This document shows positions 50,217 through 60,500 of a stretch of 64,000 nt of DNA, in pieces. Below the pieces are notes generated by a model. It ran no database searches and was not told the origin of the DNA. It was given only the letters and a program-made list of their open reading frames with translations. The stretch spans positions 124,001 to 188,000 of the forward strand of contig NZ_WRPP01000005.1 in assembly GCF_009760405.1 (NCBI RefSeq), written 5' to 3'. Each line of letters opens with the position of its first letter. The stretch's first letter is position 1. The position numbers were made by a program, and so were the translations under genes. The DNA comes from Nocardia terrae (GTDB lineage: Bacteria > Actinomycetota > Actinomycetes > Mycobacteriales > Mycobacteriaceae).

Positions 50217-50864
50217 TCAGGCGTTCGCGCCCAGCACGGTGGCCGCGATCCCGGCGATGACCGGAACGGCGTCGAAAAGGTCGCCGTCGGGTCCGGCCAT
50301 GGTGTCGAAGGTCTCGAAGCTGGTGAGGGCCAGCAGGATTCGCACCTGCTCGTCGAGATCGACCTCCTGCGGGTTGTCCTTGGCGAACGGGGCCGCCAAG
50401 ACCGCCAACCCTTCCCGGCGACGGTCGTCGCGGGCGCTGATGACCGCGTGGACGTCGGTGTCGAGGGCCGCGAGGGCGCGTAGCCGTCGCATGGCGGGCC
50501 GGTCGGCCTGCCAGAAGCGTGCGAAGCAGGCGATGAATTCGGTGAGGGCGGGCAGGGGTTCGGGGTTGGTGAAGGCTTTGACCAGTTCGGACAGGCCGCC
50601 CGCCACCCCGAGATCGTCGCAGACCGCTTCCAGCAGACCGGTTTTCGACTTGAACTGGTAGTAGACGGTGGCGCGCGCCACGTCCGCACGCTTGGCCACC
50701 GCGTCGAGCGTGAAACCGTGGTAGCTGTCGGCCTCGCCCAGCAACGCCCTGGCGGCATCGAGAACCTGCCGGCGACTCTGCTCGATCTGCGCGGTGCGCT
50801 TTCCCAGGTTGTACTGACGGGGGCTCATGGCCTTGACAGTACCCGGTGAACCTGATTCATTCAT
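50217..50864 (-). CDS. TetR-family transcriptional regulator
   Basis: Regulator of 215 residues with N-terminal helix-turn-helix (VLDAARALLGEADSYHGFTL, AKRADVARATVYYQFKSKTG) and an effector-binding C-terminal half. ATG 50864 is given; an ATG at 50828 (MSPRQYNLG) is a realistic alternative nearer the fold. It is divergent from the hemerythrin-MFS pair, the probable target. The 60-base gap has a TTGACA-like element at 50833 and an AT-rich patch but no clear palindrome that I can define. Confidence 0.88.
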   Translation of the reverse strand: MNESGSPGTVKAMSPRQYNLGKRTAQIEQSRRQVLDAARALLGEADSYHGFTLDAVAKRADVARATVYYQFKSKTGLLEAVCDDLGVAGGLSELVKAFTNPEPLPALTEFIACFARFWQADRPAMRRLRALAALDTDVHAVISARDDRRREGLAVLAAPFAKDNPQEVDLDEQVRILLALTSFETFDTMAGPDGDLFDAVPVIAGIAATVLGANA

Positions 50865-50924
50865 ACATACAGTCTAACTAAATTCAATCGCCGCGGAACA
50901 CCGTGCGGCGAAAGGACATCGGCC

Positions 50925-51587
50925 ATGAACGACCATCGCCCCGCCACGTCCATCGACTTCTTCGGTATGTATCTGGCCCACGACGCCTGCATGCGCGACC
51001 TGGTCCGCCTCTCGGCGGCCGCCGCCGCGGGCCGCCTCGCCGAGCCTTCCGTCTCGATCGGATGGGAGACGTTCCGACGCCAGCTCGACCGGCATCACAG
51101 CACCGAGGACGCCGCCCTGTGGCCGCTGGTGCGCGCCGCCGTCGACGATCCAGCGGACCTGGCGGTCCTCGACGAGATGGAGGCCGAACACGAAGGCATC
51201 GAGGAACTCCTGGGCAAGGTGGAATCGGGTATCGCCGATTCCGTTGGCGGCCCGCGGTTGCGAGCCGACGTCGACGCGCTGGCCGCGGCCCTCGACACGC
51301 ATTTCACCCATGAGGAGCAGGTGGCGCTGCCGCTCATCGATCGCACGGTCGGCGGCCCCGGGTGGGCGGCCTTCGGCGCGGAAATGCGCAAACGCAACGG
51401 ACTTCGCGCCGTGACCGAGTATCTGCCGTGGGCGCTCGACGACGCGCCCGCCGCGGCCCAGGCCAAGATGCTCGACTTCCTGCCCGCTCCGATCCGCGCG
51501 CTGTACCGCTACGTGCTGAAGCCGCGTTACGTCCGTGCGCGCCGCGGCTGGCTGCAACCCGACGAGGGCGGGGAGCAGGGCGAATGA
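50925..51587 (+). CDS. Hemerythrin HHE-domain protein
   Basis: Hemerythrin-like protein of 220 residues. Metal-ligand helices are visible: the first AHDACM His, RRQLDRHHSTEDAALWPLV with H-H-x-x-E-D, the EHEGIEE His and DTHFTHEEQVALPL near the end, the HxxxE pattern of the HHE domain. It probably binds a di-iron centre for oxygen, NO or redox sensing, or drug-stress protection. ATG 50925 follows AAAGGA. The stop overlaps the MFS exporter ATG by four bases, so the two are translated together under the divergent TetR. Confidence 0.85.
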   Translation: MNDHRPATSIDFFGMYLAHDACMRDLVRLSAAAAAGRLAEPSVSIGWETFRRQLDRHHSTEDAALWPLVRAAVDDPADLAVLDEMEAEHEGIEELLGKVESGIADSVGGPRLRADVDALAAALDTHFTHEEQVALPLIDRTVGGPGWAAFGAEMRKRNGLRAVTEYLPWALDDAPAAAQAKMLDFLPAPIRALYRYVLKPRYVRARRGWLQPDEGGEQGE

Positions 51588-52990
51588 CGCAGGCTCCGAC
51601 GGCATCGGCAGACCTCGACCCGGCCCTGCGCAAACTGGTGGTCGTGGTGGTGCTGGGCGCGATCATGACGATCCTCGACACCACGATCACCAGCGTCGCC
51701 GTGAACACCCTTGGCACCCAGTTCCATTCGCCGCTCACCACGGTCCAGTGGGTGCTGACCGGATACACCCTGGCGCTGTCGGCGAGTATCCCGCTGTCGG
51801 GCTGGGCGATCGTGCGATTCGGCCCGAAGACGATGTGGATCGCCGCGCTGCTGCTGTTCATCACCGGATCGGCGCTGTGCGGACTGGCCTGGAACATCAC
51901 CGCGCTGATCGTGTTCCGGCTGTTGCAGGGCTTCGGCGCGGGCATGGTCATGCCGATCGGGCAGACCATGCTCGCCCGCGCCGCCGGACCCGCCCGGATG
52001 GGACGCGTCATGAGCGCGGTCGCGGTACCGGCCATGCTCGCCCCGGTCCTCGGCCCGACGGTCGGCGGCCTGATCCTGGGCCACCTGTCGTGGCGGTGGA
52101 TGTTCTACATCAACGTTCCCCTGTGCGCGATCGCGGTGCTCGCCGCGATCCGCGTCCTGCCGCCCGACCGGATCCGCGATCGGGCGGCCCGGCTGGACGT
52201 TCCCGGATTGGCGCTGCTGTCACCGGGTTTGGGCGCGCTGGTGTACGGCACGTCGCAGGCGGGCGGCGGCGCCAGCCCGACCGACATCCATGTCGTGGCC
52301 GGAGTGCTGACCGGGCTCGCGCTGGTCGGCGGCTATGTCGTGCACGCACTCCGGCGCGGCGATGCCGCGCTGGTCGACGTCCGGCTGCTGCGAGATCGGA
52401 ACTTCGCCGCGGTCAACGCGATGATGTTCGTCTACATCGCCACCCTGTCCGGCCTGACAGCGCTGCTGCCGCTGAACTTTCAGACCGTCGGCGGCGACAC
52501 CCCGCTGCGTTCGGGAACGCTGGTCGCACCGCTCGGACTCGGCGCGATGGCGACCACGCTCATCACCGGCAAGCTCAGCGACAGGTACTCCCCCAGGCTG
52601 CTGATCCTGTCCGGGCTGCCCGTGGTGTTGCTCGGCATGCTCGGCCTGACACAGATCGGATCGGCGACCAGCGACATTCCGGTCACGGCAACGCTGTTCG
52701 TGATCGGTCTCGGCCACGGCATGATCATGCCCGCGGCGATGGGCGCCAGCTACCGGACCTTGCGGCACTCCGAAATCCCCTCGGCCACAACCGCTACCAA
52801 TGTCGGCATCCGCGCCGGCAGCTCGTTCGGTGTCGCGGCACTGCTGGTGTTGCTCCAACGCTATATCGACCATCGCCCACCCGATGCCCACGCGTTCACC
52901 CAAACATATTGGTGGGCACTCGCATTCGTGGTCGCCGCGGTCGTACCGGCACTGATCCTGCCGCGACTCCGCCACCCCGCGGACCCCTAG
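51584..52990 (+). CDS. MFS multidrug exporter, DHA2/EmrB type
   Basis: Major-facilitator drug:proton antiporter of 468 residues with 13-14 hydrophobic helices. MTILDTTITSVAVNTL (motif D1), the A-like loop SGWAIVRFGPKTMW, RLLQGFGAGMVMP and motif C GPTVGGLIL are all present. It exports hydrophobic drugs or metabolites across the cytoplasmic membrane. ATG 51584 overlaps the hemerythrin stop by four bases. Probably induced when the divergent TetR binds the drug. Confidence 0.93.
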   Translation: MTQAPTASADLDPALRKLVVVVVLGAIMTILDTTITSVAVNTLGTQFHSPLTTVQWVLTGYTLALSASIPLSGWAIVRFGPKTMWIAALLLFITGSALCGLAWNITALIVFRLLQGFGAGMVMPIGQTMLARAAGPARMGRVMSAVAVPAMLAPVLGPTVGGLILGHLSWRWMFYINVPLCAIAVLAAIRVLPPDRIRDRAARLDVPGLALLSPGLGALVYGTSQAGGGASPTDIHVVAGVLTGLALVGGYVVHALRRGDAALVDVRLLRDRNFAAVNAMMFVYIATLSGLTALLPLNFQTVGGDTPLRSGTLVAPLGLGAMATTLITGKLSDRYSPRLLILSGLPVVLLGMLGLTQIGSATSDIPVTATLFVIGLGHGMIMPAAMGASYRTLRHSEIPSATTATNVGIRAGSSFGVAALLVLLQRYIDHRPPDAHAFTQTYWWALAFVVAAVVPALILPRLRHPADP

Positions 52991-52993
52991 CGC

Positions 52994-53806
52994 CTACAAC
53001 GCGAAGACCCGCCGGGCGTTCGCGTCCAGGTACAGGTTACGGGTCTCTTCGTCCAAGCCCAGTTCCTCGAGACCGTCGAGCGCGTGCTGAGGAAAGATCA
53101 TCGGATAGTTGGTGCCGAAAAGCACCTTGTGGCGGCCGGTGCCGGTCTTCAGATACGAGACCAACTCGGCGGGAAGGCGTTTGGTGGTGTAGGCCGAGGT
53201 GTCGATGACGACGTTGGGGTGTTTGCGGGCCACGGCGATCATCTCCTCGGTCCAGGGGTAGCCGATGTGGCCGCAGACGATCGTCAGTTCCGGGAAGTCG
53301 AGGGCTACCTGATCGATGTACGGGATGGGCCGACCGGTTTCGGAGGGCCGGAGCGGGCCGGTGTGGCCGACTTGGGTGCAGAACGGGATGCCGAGGTCCA
53401 CGCAGGCGGCGAAGAGCGGGTAGAAGCGGCGGTCGGTAGGCGGGGTCTCCCAGAGCCAGGGCAGGACTCGCAGCGCTTTGAAGCCCTGGTCCTCGACGCG
53501 GTGGCGCAGTTCGCGGACCGCGTCCATGGGGCGGCGCAGGTCCACCGACGCGATGCCCGACAGCCGGTCGGGCGCCTCCGCGACCCATTCGGCCACTTCG
53601 TCGTTGGAGATGAGCACGCCCTCCGGCGCGCACCAGGCCGAGATGAGGGCGTGGTCGACGCCCGCCGCGTCCATGGCGGCGAGCGTCGACTTCAGCGGAA
53701 TGTCGTCGGTCGGGATCTCGGTGCCGTTCCAGCGGCGCAGCGAGGCGAACATGTCATGGGCCAGAAAACGGGCGGTGGGGTGTTGTGCCCAGGCGTCGAC
53801 GGTCAT
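52994..53806 (-). CDS. Amidohydrolase (amidohydrolase_2 family)
   Basis: TIM-barrel metal hydrolase/decarboxylase-like protein of 270 residues. It contains ALRVLPWLWETPPTDRRFYPL, VGHTGPLRPSE, VCGHIGYPW and VLFGTNYPMI, where the His residues and late Asn/Asp correspond to metal-ligand and catalytic positions of amidohydrolase-2 members (in which Asp commonly stands where Asn is here). ATG 53806 has AAGGAG upstream. It lies 80 bases downstream of the PfaD-like gene on the same strand, so it may be the tail of the PUFA-like operon; a separate role is possible. Substrate unknown. Confidence 0.83.
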   Translation of the reverse strand: MTVDAWAQHPTARFLAHDMFASLRRWNGTEIPTDDIPLKSTLAAMDAAGVDHALISAWCAPEGVLISNDEVAEWVAEAPDRLSGIASVDLRRPMDAVRELRHRVEDQGFKALRVLPWLWETPPTDRRFYPLFAACVDLGIPFCTQVGHTGPLRPSETGRPIPYIDQVALDFPELTIVCGHIGYPWTEEMIAVARKHPNVVIDTSAYTTKRLPAELVSYLKTGTGRHKVLFGTNYPMIFPQHALDGLEELGLDEETRNLYLDANARRVFAL

Positions 53807-53885
53807 GTGCGCGTGCTCCTTCGCGTGGCGGCCGCCTTCCATCATGCCGGGGCGGGCACCGGCATGATGGAGGATCCGGGGGCGG

Positions 53886-55451
53886 TCATCGGCGTTCCGG
53901 CGGGCGCGGGCGATAGCTCGCGACCGCGGCGGGCAATCGCACCCCAGCGGCACGCAGCTGCGCGATCCGGGTGAGATAGGCCGCGCCGGTCATCATCTGG
54001 TCCGCGATCTCGGCGACCGAGCGATTGCCGGGCGCGGCCAGGTGACTGCCCGCCACCCAGGTGTTGAACGCGCCCATGGCCGGTCCGCACCAGATCTGGT
54101 AGTCGGCCACCCGCTCGGCCTCGCCGCGAATGCTCCACCCCGACGACAGTCCCAGATACCAGCGGAAGATGAGCGCCATGCGCGCCTTCGGATCACGCTC
54201 GGCCGAAACCAGCTGGGCCGGATCGCGTTCGGTGAAGAATGCGACGCAGTCGTCCCACACCGCCTCCAGCGGACGCCGGAACAGCGTGGATTCCAGGTCC
54301 GCGCGCACCCGCGCCGGCAGCGCGTCGATCCCGTCGTGGGCTCGATACAGCTCGTAGAGTCGCTGGGCGCGGGTGGCGAACAGGGTGCCGCGCCGCAGCA
54401 CCTGCACCTGCACGCCCATTTCGAACATGTCCGAGGACGGGGCCATCACGCAGTCCGCGAAATCCGCGGTCGCCAGCAGCTGCTTGGTCGCCTCACATTG
54501 GGCGGCCTCCCGGGCGGACTGATTGATCGATCCGGTGACGATGTAGGCCGCGCCCATGGCGAACGCCGCGGCCGCCGCGTCGGGGGTGCCGATACCGCCC
54601 GCCGCCCCGATGCGCACCGAGGCGGCGGCGGGGACGCTCCCGGCGACGCGATCACGCGTGGCCCGTAGGCCGGGCAGCAGCACGGTCAACGGACGGCGAT
54701 CGGTGTGCCCGCCCGAATCGGCCTCGGCGGTGATGTCGTCCGCCATCGGCACCTGCGCCGCCAGCTCGGCCTGATCCGCGCGCAGGCGCCCGTCGGCGAC
54801 CAGCTGCCGCAGCAGCCGTTCGGGAGCGGGGCGCAGGAACAGCTCGGCCACCTCGGTCCGGGACACCTTGGCGATCAGGCGATTCCGGATCTCGATGCCG
54901 CCGTACCGGTCCGGGACGAGTCCCGCCGCCCGGTATCGCACCACCTCGGCGGTGAGATCCATGAACGCCGACGCCTCCACACAGCGCACTTCGTGCCGCA
55001 GGCAGGCGTCCACGATGGCCCGCTCCAGCGCGGGCTCCGACGGACTGTGGATCAGATTGCAGGCGAACGGCTTTCCGACCAGTCGCCGCGACAACTCGGC
55101 CAGCGCGGCATCGACGACGGCCGGTGTCACGCCCGCCGCACCGTAACTCGCCAGGTATCCGGCCTCGGCCATGGCCACCACCAGCGCGGGTGAGGCGATG
55201 CCATTGGCCATGGCACCGGCCGCGTAGGCGGCACGCACGCCGTGCGCGGCCCGGAAGCCGCTGTCGCCCAGCTGTTCCGGTGGCAGCGGCGAGACCGCGG
55301 ACAGAATCTGGCCCTGTGCGGCCACGGCCGGATCGGAGGTCGCCGCCACCCGGCCCTGTGACCGCACGATCCAGCAGGGCCGTTCCAGGTCGAGCAGCAG
55401 CGCGGCGACCTCGTCGCTCCCGGTGGCCAGGGGTGAACGGACGGCGGTCAT
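53886..55451 (-). CDS. pfaD: PfaD-like FMN enoyl reductase
   Basis: Protein of 521 residues of the PfaD/2-nitropropane-dioxygenase-like family that works as trans enoyl reductase of polyunsaturated-fatty-acid-type synthases. Visible are YLASYGAAGVTPAVVDAAL, PFACNLIHSPSEPALER, VRIGAAGGIGTPDAAAAAFA with GAAYIVTGSINQ (FMN phosphate site), and the long C-terminal helical region (WYLGLSSGWSIRGEAERVA) characteristic of PfaD. ATG 55451 overlaps the dehydratase gene stop by four bases. It should reduce enoyl intermediates on the ACPs of the PfaA-like protein. Confidence 0.88.
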   Translation of the reverse strand: MTAVRSPLATGSDEVAALLLDLERPCWIVRSQGRVAATSDPAVAAQGQILSAVSPLPPEQLGDSGFRAAHGVRAAYAAGAMANGIASPALVVAMAEAGYLASYGAAGVTPAVVDAALAELSRRLVGKPFACNLIHSPSEPALERAIVDACLRHEVRCVEASAFMDLTAEVVRYRAAGLVPDRYGGIEIRNRLIAKVSRTEVAELFLRPAPERLLRQLVADGRLRADQAELAAQVPMADDITAEADSGGHTDRRPLTVLLPGLRATRDRVAGSVPAAASVRIGAAGGIGTPDAAAAAFAMGAAYIVTGSINQSAREAAQCEATKQLLATADFADCVMAPSSDMFEMGVQVQVLRRGTLFATRAQRLYELYRAHDGIDALPARVRADLESTLFRRPLEAVWDDCVAFFTERDPAQLVSAERDPKARMALIFRWYLGLSSGWSIRGEAERVADYQIWCGPAMGAFNTWVAGSHLAAPGNRSVAEIADQMMTGAAYLTRIAQLRAAGVRLPAAVASYRPRPPERR

Positions 55452-57505
55452 TCCGACGCCTTTCGATCGGCGAGTTCGACGGCGAGGTCGACGAGTTCGT
55501 AGATGCGCAGTCCCGGCTTCCACAGCGACCCGTCCACGACCACGGTCGTCCCGTGCTCGTCGCGACGCACGGATTTGATGTGCGCCTCCAGTTCGACGGT
55601 GCCGTCGGTGGGCAGAAACTGACCGCGGTAACGCCAGCTGAAGGCGATGCCCACCGGTATCCGGAACACCGGATCGGCCATGCCGTCGGCGAATCCGGCG
55701 TCGAGCATCCACTCCTGCACGGCGTGAATGACCGACTCGACACCCAGCGAGCCCGGAATCACCGGGTCGAGATGGAAGTGCCGGGCGAAGAACCAGTCGC
55801 CCGGATCGATGGTGCGCAGTGAATGCAGATATCCCGCACCGTAATTCCCGCCCTCGTCCACGACCTCCACCCGGTCGATGAGGGCGAGCCGGTCGCGCGA
55901 GCAGGCGCGGGCGGCGGGATCGGCGCGGCGCGCGGCCACGTCGATGGTCCGGGTCGCGGCCTCCGGATGCGCGGTGAGCCAGCTCGGCACATACCGCCCG
56001 GCATCCAGACCGGTCTGATTGCCGAGGGCCTGATCGCTGAAGTAGCCGAACATGGTCTCGCCCTGATAGAACGGCTCGCCGTCCACGCTGAGCGTGTAGT
56101 CGAAGGTCTGCAGCGACGAGCCCGGCAGGATCGTGGTCGACAGCAGTCGCGAGGACTGCTCGATGGTGCGGTCCCGCAGGTCGACCTGCCGCAGCACGGT
56201 CGCGGTGCCGCCCAGATTGCGCAGGCTCAGCGTGACGCCCGGCTGGGTCAGCGTGGGCCCCGCGTAGTAGCCCATGAGCAGGGCCGCCTGCAACGAGGTC
56301 TCCATGTACACGAAGTGCGGCATGGAGTCGTTGGCCGTGTCGCCGTAGTACCAGGAGTCGGCCGGCGAGTCGTATTCGGTGTCGTACGAGGCGGATTCGA
56401 GATTCCCGCGCTCACCGTCGAAACGCAGCACCCGATCCACCAGCAACAGCCCACCGGTCGGCAGCCGCGTCGCCCGCACCCCGGTGTACGGCGCGAACTC
56501 CGCACCCATCGCAATGGCCTGATCGCCGCGCGCCAGATGAGCCATATGGAACTCGTTGAGCAGCAACCCCGGCACGGCTTCCCCGGGACCGACCCGCGCA
56601 CCGGACGGTTCGGTGACCAGGACCGTCACAGCGAGCGTTCCGGCCATGCCCTCACAGGTAGCAGTCGCCTGCAGAAACGGCCGCGGCACCAGATCGAGCC
56701 GATCGACCACGAGTTCGACGGTCCCTGAAGCGAATTCGCTCCCGGCCTCGCCGACACCACCGGTGAGCACACTCCCCGACAAACACAACGGCATCCCGGC
56801 ATAGAGCGCGAACACCTCCCCTACCTGCAACGCGGCCGCCCGCGGATCACCCTCGAACCGCGCCACGACCCGCCCGTTCCCGCCACCGCCGTACAGCTCG
56901 AGGGCACTCACCTCGGTGAGCACCAGCGGCGTGGTGGCCGCCAACCGCGCCGCCACCTCCACACCGTCCCGGCGATGGTTCCCACCGAACACACCGCTCA
57001 TCTCCGTGGCCGCCAACCGTTCCAGCTCACCACGATCCAGCCGCGCCACCCGGGGCCGGGCCAGCGGCTTGAACGCACCTTCCAGGGCATGCATGAGCGC
57101 CGGGCCCGTGCCCGTTTCGATAGGCGACGCGCCCCTCGGTGTTCCCACCCCGGGCTCTTGCCGCTCGGTCGTGAACGGAGCGGCCGCCGCGACCGCCCGC
57201 CGCCACGCCTCCCGCTGCAGGGTGGTCTGGGCGCTCAGCGCGGCACGGTGGGCCTCGATCACGCCCGCGCGGAGCTGGGCGATCGCGTCAGCGACGACGG
57301 GATGCACCGCGCCCGGCCGGCGCGGGTCCGGGTTCACCGCTGTCGCCGACGCATATGCAGAGCGGTTCGGTTGCGCCGCAGCAGCTTCCGGACTCGGTGC
57401 GGCGGTGTCCGATCGTGGTGACGATGCGGGCTCGGCCTCCGTGGCCGGGCGCTGCGCCGCGCCGGAAGGGTCGAAGGCGATGCCGTCGAAGTCGAGAACT
57501 GTCAT
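55448..57505 (-). CDS. PfaC-like dehydratase protein (two hot-dog domains)
   Basis: Protein of 685 residues. After a disordered Ala/Pro-rich lead (about 1-130) come two FabA-type hot-dog domains like those of PfaC: the first includes LLNEFHMAHLARGDQAIAMG and LLLVDRVLRF; the second carries HFHLDPVIPGSLGVESV with the His...Gly dehydratase motif and ends in a WKPGLRIYEL strand. No ketosynthase is seen, so the usual PfaC KS/CLF part is absent. ATG 57505 overlaps the PfaA-like stop by four bases. It would dehydrate, and perhaps isomerise, beta-hydroxyacyl intermediates. Confidence 0.85.
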   Translation of the reverse strand: MTVLDFDGIAFDPSGAAQRPATEAEPASSPRSDTAAPSPEAAAAQPNRSAYASATAVNPDPRRPGAVHPVVADAIAQLRAGVIEAHRAALSAQTTLQREAWRRAVAAAAPFTTERQEPGVGTPRGASPIETGTGPALMHALEGAFKPLARPRVARLDRGELERLAATEMSGVFGGNHRRDGVEVAARLAATTPLVLTEVSALELYGGGGNGRVVARFEGDPRAAALQVGEVFALYAGMPLCLSGSVLTGGVGEAGSEFASGTVELVVDRLDLVPRPFLQATATCEGMAGTLAVTVLVTEPSGARVGPGEAVPGLLLNEFHMAHLARGDQAIAMGAEFAPYTGVRATRLPTGGLLLVDRVLRFDGERGNLESASYDTEYDSPADSWYYGDTANDSMPHFVYMETSLQAALLMGYYAGPTLTQPGVTLSLRNLGGTATVLRQVDLRDRTIEQSSRLLSTTILPGSSLQTFDYTLSVDGEPFYQGETMFGYFSDQALGNQTGLDAGRYVPSWLTAHPEAATRTIDVAARRADPAARACSRDRLALIDRVEVVDEGGNYGAGYLHSLRTIDPGDWFFARHFHLDPVIPGSLGVESVIHAVQEWMLDAGFADGMADPVFRIPVGIAFSWRYRGQFLPTDGTVELEAHIKSVRRDEHGTTVVVDGSLWKPGLRIYELVDLAVELADRKASE

Positions 57506-60500
57506 GCTGTCCACCGCCTCACCGAGGTTCGGAACTTGTCCGTCAGGTCGGGTGTCGTGAGTACCGTGACATCCGAGAAACGTTGCAGCACTGTGCCGTC
57601 GGCGGCCAGGGCCATGGCGTCGATCAGGGCTTCCATGCGGGTGGCCCTGGGGTTGTCGACCAGCACCAGGAACGGTGCGTCCTGCGGGAGCGGCTGGAGG
57701 TAGTCCACCCGGCCGATGCCCAGGGGTAGGCAGGCCGTGCCGAGGAGGCGGTGGCCGAGGACCGGCGGGCATTGCAGGATCAGGTCGGCGAGCACCGGGT
57801 CGTGCAGGTGGGCGGCGAATGCGCCCTGCGCTATCGGGTCCGTTGTGAGGGCGCATTCGAAGACGATGGCGTCGTCGCTCTCGGCGCGAATCGCGCGCAG
57901 GCCCTGTAGGGCCGGGCCGTGGAATTGGATCGCGTCGCGGTAGATCCGCTCAGCGTTCTCGCCGGGCCCGTTCGGTACCCGCAACCGAGTCGCGATCTGG
58001 TCTCCGGCAGCGGATTTCGACGCTTCGGTCAGTAGTAGCGTGGCGCGGAACCGGACAGCCGCATCCGCCTGAACGGTGGCGCGCACCGCTTCGAACCCGT
58101 CGACCGGTTCGGCGGGTTCGAGCTCGAACTCCAGGGTGGTCACCGGGTGATCGAAGACCAGCCCCTTGAGCACCTGGAAGTTCCTCGCTCCCACCACGAT
58201 CCGTCCCGGATGGGTCCGCTCGGCCAGGTTCGCCATCGCGCCCAGCCCGAAGGTGGCCGGTAGCACGATGTGCTCGCCGATGCGATGCGCCTCGATCACC
58301 GGATGCTCGACCAGCTCCGTGATCCCACGGCGTGCCCGCACCGGTGCTGCCGGGGCATCAGCGGTCGAGAGCGCGGTGGCCGCGCCCACCAACAGGATCG
58401 GTTCTTCCCGGCGGGCGGCACTGAACTGCGCGGTGAACGCGGCCGCACCGGCCGCCGGTGCCAGCAACGGCACCCCTCGCGCCGCGAAGTGTTCGCGCAG
58501 TGCGGGAGTCACCATCCCGCCGTCCCAGGCACCCCAGTCCAACGCGGTCACGCGGCGTTCGGGATCGCGCGCGCCCCAGCTGACGGCGAATCGTCCCAGC
58601 GCCTCATTGGCCGCCGCGTAATCCGCCTGCCCGGTATTCCCGAAGAGTCCCGCCACCGAGGTGAACAGAATGAGATGCCGTGGATTTCCGGCCGCGGCCA
58701 GCACCGCCGCCAGCCCGGCCAGCTTCGGCCCGAGCACCCGCCCGATCGATTCCGCTGTCTTGTCCGGAATCAGCGTGTCCGCCAGCACACCCGCGCCGTG
58801 CACGACACCCGTGATCGCGCCCCGCCAGCCGTCTGGTTCATCGCGCCACGGTGCGAGCGCCGCGGTCAGTGCCGCGATGTCCGTCGTGTCGACCGCGCGG
58901 TATTCCGCCCGATCCCCGAGTTCGGCCAGGGTGGCGCGGATTTCGCGGACCGCGCGGACATTCGCGCAGGCCCGGTCGATCTCGCGCGGGGTGACGCCGG
59001 TGCCCGCCAGGGCGCGCACCGCCGTCGGTTTGAGGTCGCTGTCGACGACGGCCGCCGCCCACTCCGGATCCTCGGTCAGCTCGGTGCGACCCAGCAGCAC
59101 GAAATGGCAGGCGCTGTGGCGAGCGAGCTCGAGTACACAGGTCGCGGTCACACCGCGTGCGCCACCGGTCACCACGAGAGTGTCGGCCTCGGTCAGCAGA
59201 GAGGCACCGAAATCGGTTCCGGCGCGGACGATGTCGACGGTGCGGGCCGGGGCGTGACGGCTCGGGACCGGGGTGCGGCGGGTGCCCCCGCTGTCGATGC
59301 CGATCTCGAGGGTGTCGAGAGCGGCGTCGCAGAGTTCCTCGAGGACCAGGTCGGCCAGGCGGTGCGGAAGCACCTCCGGGGCGATGTCGAGGGCCCGGCA
59401 GAACAGCGTGGGCTGTTCGGCGGCAAGGGTTTTCACCGCTCCACCGAGACCACCCAGCAGGGCCGCGACAGGTTCGGCGTCGCCGCGGAAGCCGAGGTGA
59501 CCGTCGAGCCGGGTGAGGGTCACGAACCCCGCTCGCCCGCTCGCCGCCCGGAGCTGCGGCAGGACCTGCCCGGCCACCAGGATGGCGTCGGTCAGAATGC
59601 CCTGCGCCCGTGCCCATTCGGTGGTCACACCCGCGACCACCACACAGACATCCAGCGGCCCGCTGCCGGTCATCGCATCGGGTCCGCTGACCCGCCGCAC
59701 CGACCAGCTGCGCGCCCGCAAGAGCTCTTCCAATGCCTCGCAATCGGTTTCACCCGATTCATCCAGGCAGACCACCAGCGCCTGTCCGGCCGCCCGGTAG
59801 GGATCCACCGCCGGATCCACCGCGGGCAGCTCGACGAGTTCCACCACATGCCGCGGCGTTTCGACCGCGGCCTCAGCTTTTGGGTGGACATCACCCCCGG
59901 CCAGCTCGCCCACGATCTGATCGAGTGTCCGCAATGTCCCCAACTGCTCCGGCCCGAGCACCGGCAACTCCGGGAACCGCTCCTGCAACGCCCCGATCAC
60001 CTGCACCCGCTTGATCGAGTCGACACCGAGATCGGCCTCCAGATCCATCGTGGGGTCCACCATCTCGACCGGATACCCGGTCTTCTCCGCCACCACCTCA
60101 CGCAACGCCTGCCGCAGCGCGCTCGCCGACGTGCCCCCACCTACGGACGGCAACTCAACCGCGGGCTCGGGATCAGAGACCGGAACTACCGTATTCACCA
60201 CTGCGGCAGCCGCATTCGAACCCGCCGCCTCGGCATGGTTCTCGCCCGCCCCGACCAGCTCGTCAGCGACCTGATCCAATGTGCGCAACGTCCCCAACTG
60301 CTCGGGCCCGAGCACCGGCAACTCCGGGAACCGCTCCTGCAACGCCCCGATCACCTGCACTCGCTTGATCGAGTCCACCCCCAGATCCGCCTCCAGATCC
60401 ATCGTGGTGTCGACCATCTCGACCGGATACCCGGTCTTCTCCGCCACCACCTCGCGCAGCGCCTGCCGCACGGTCTCGCCGGACAGGCCCATCGCGCCCC

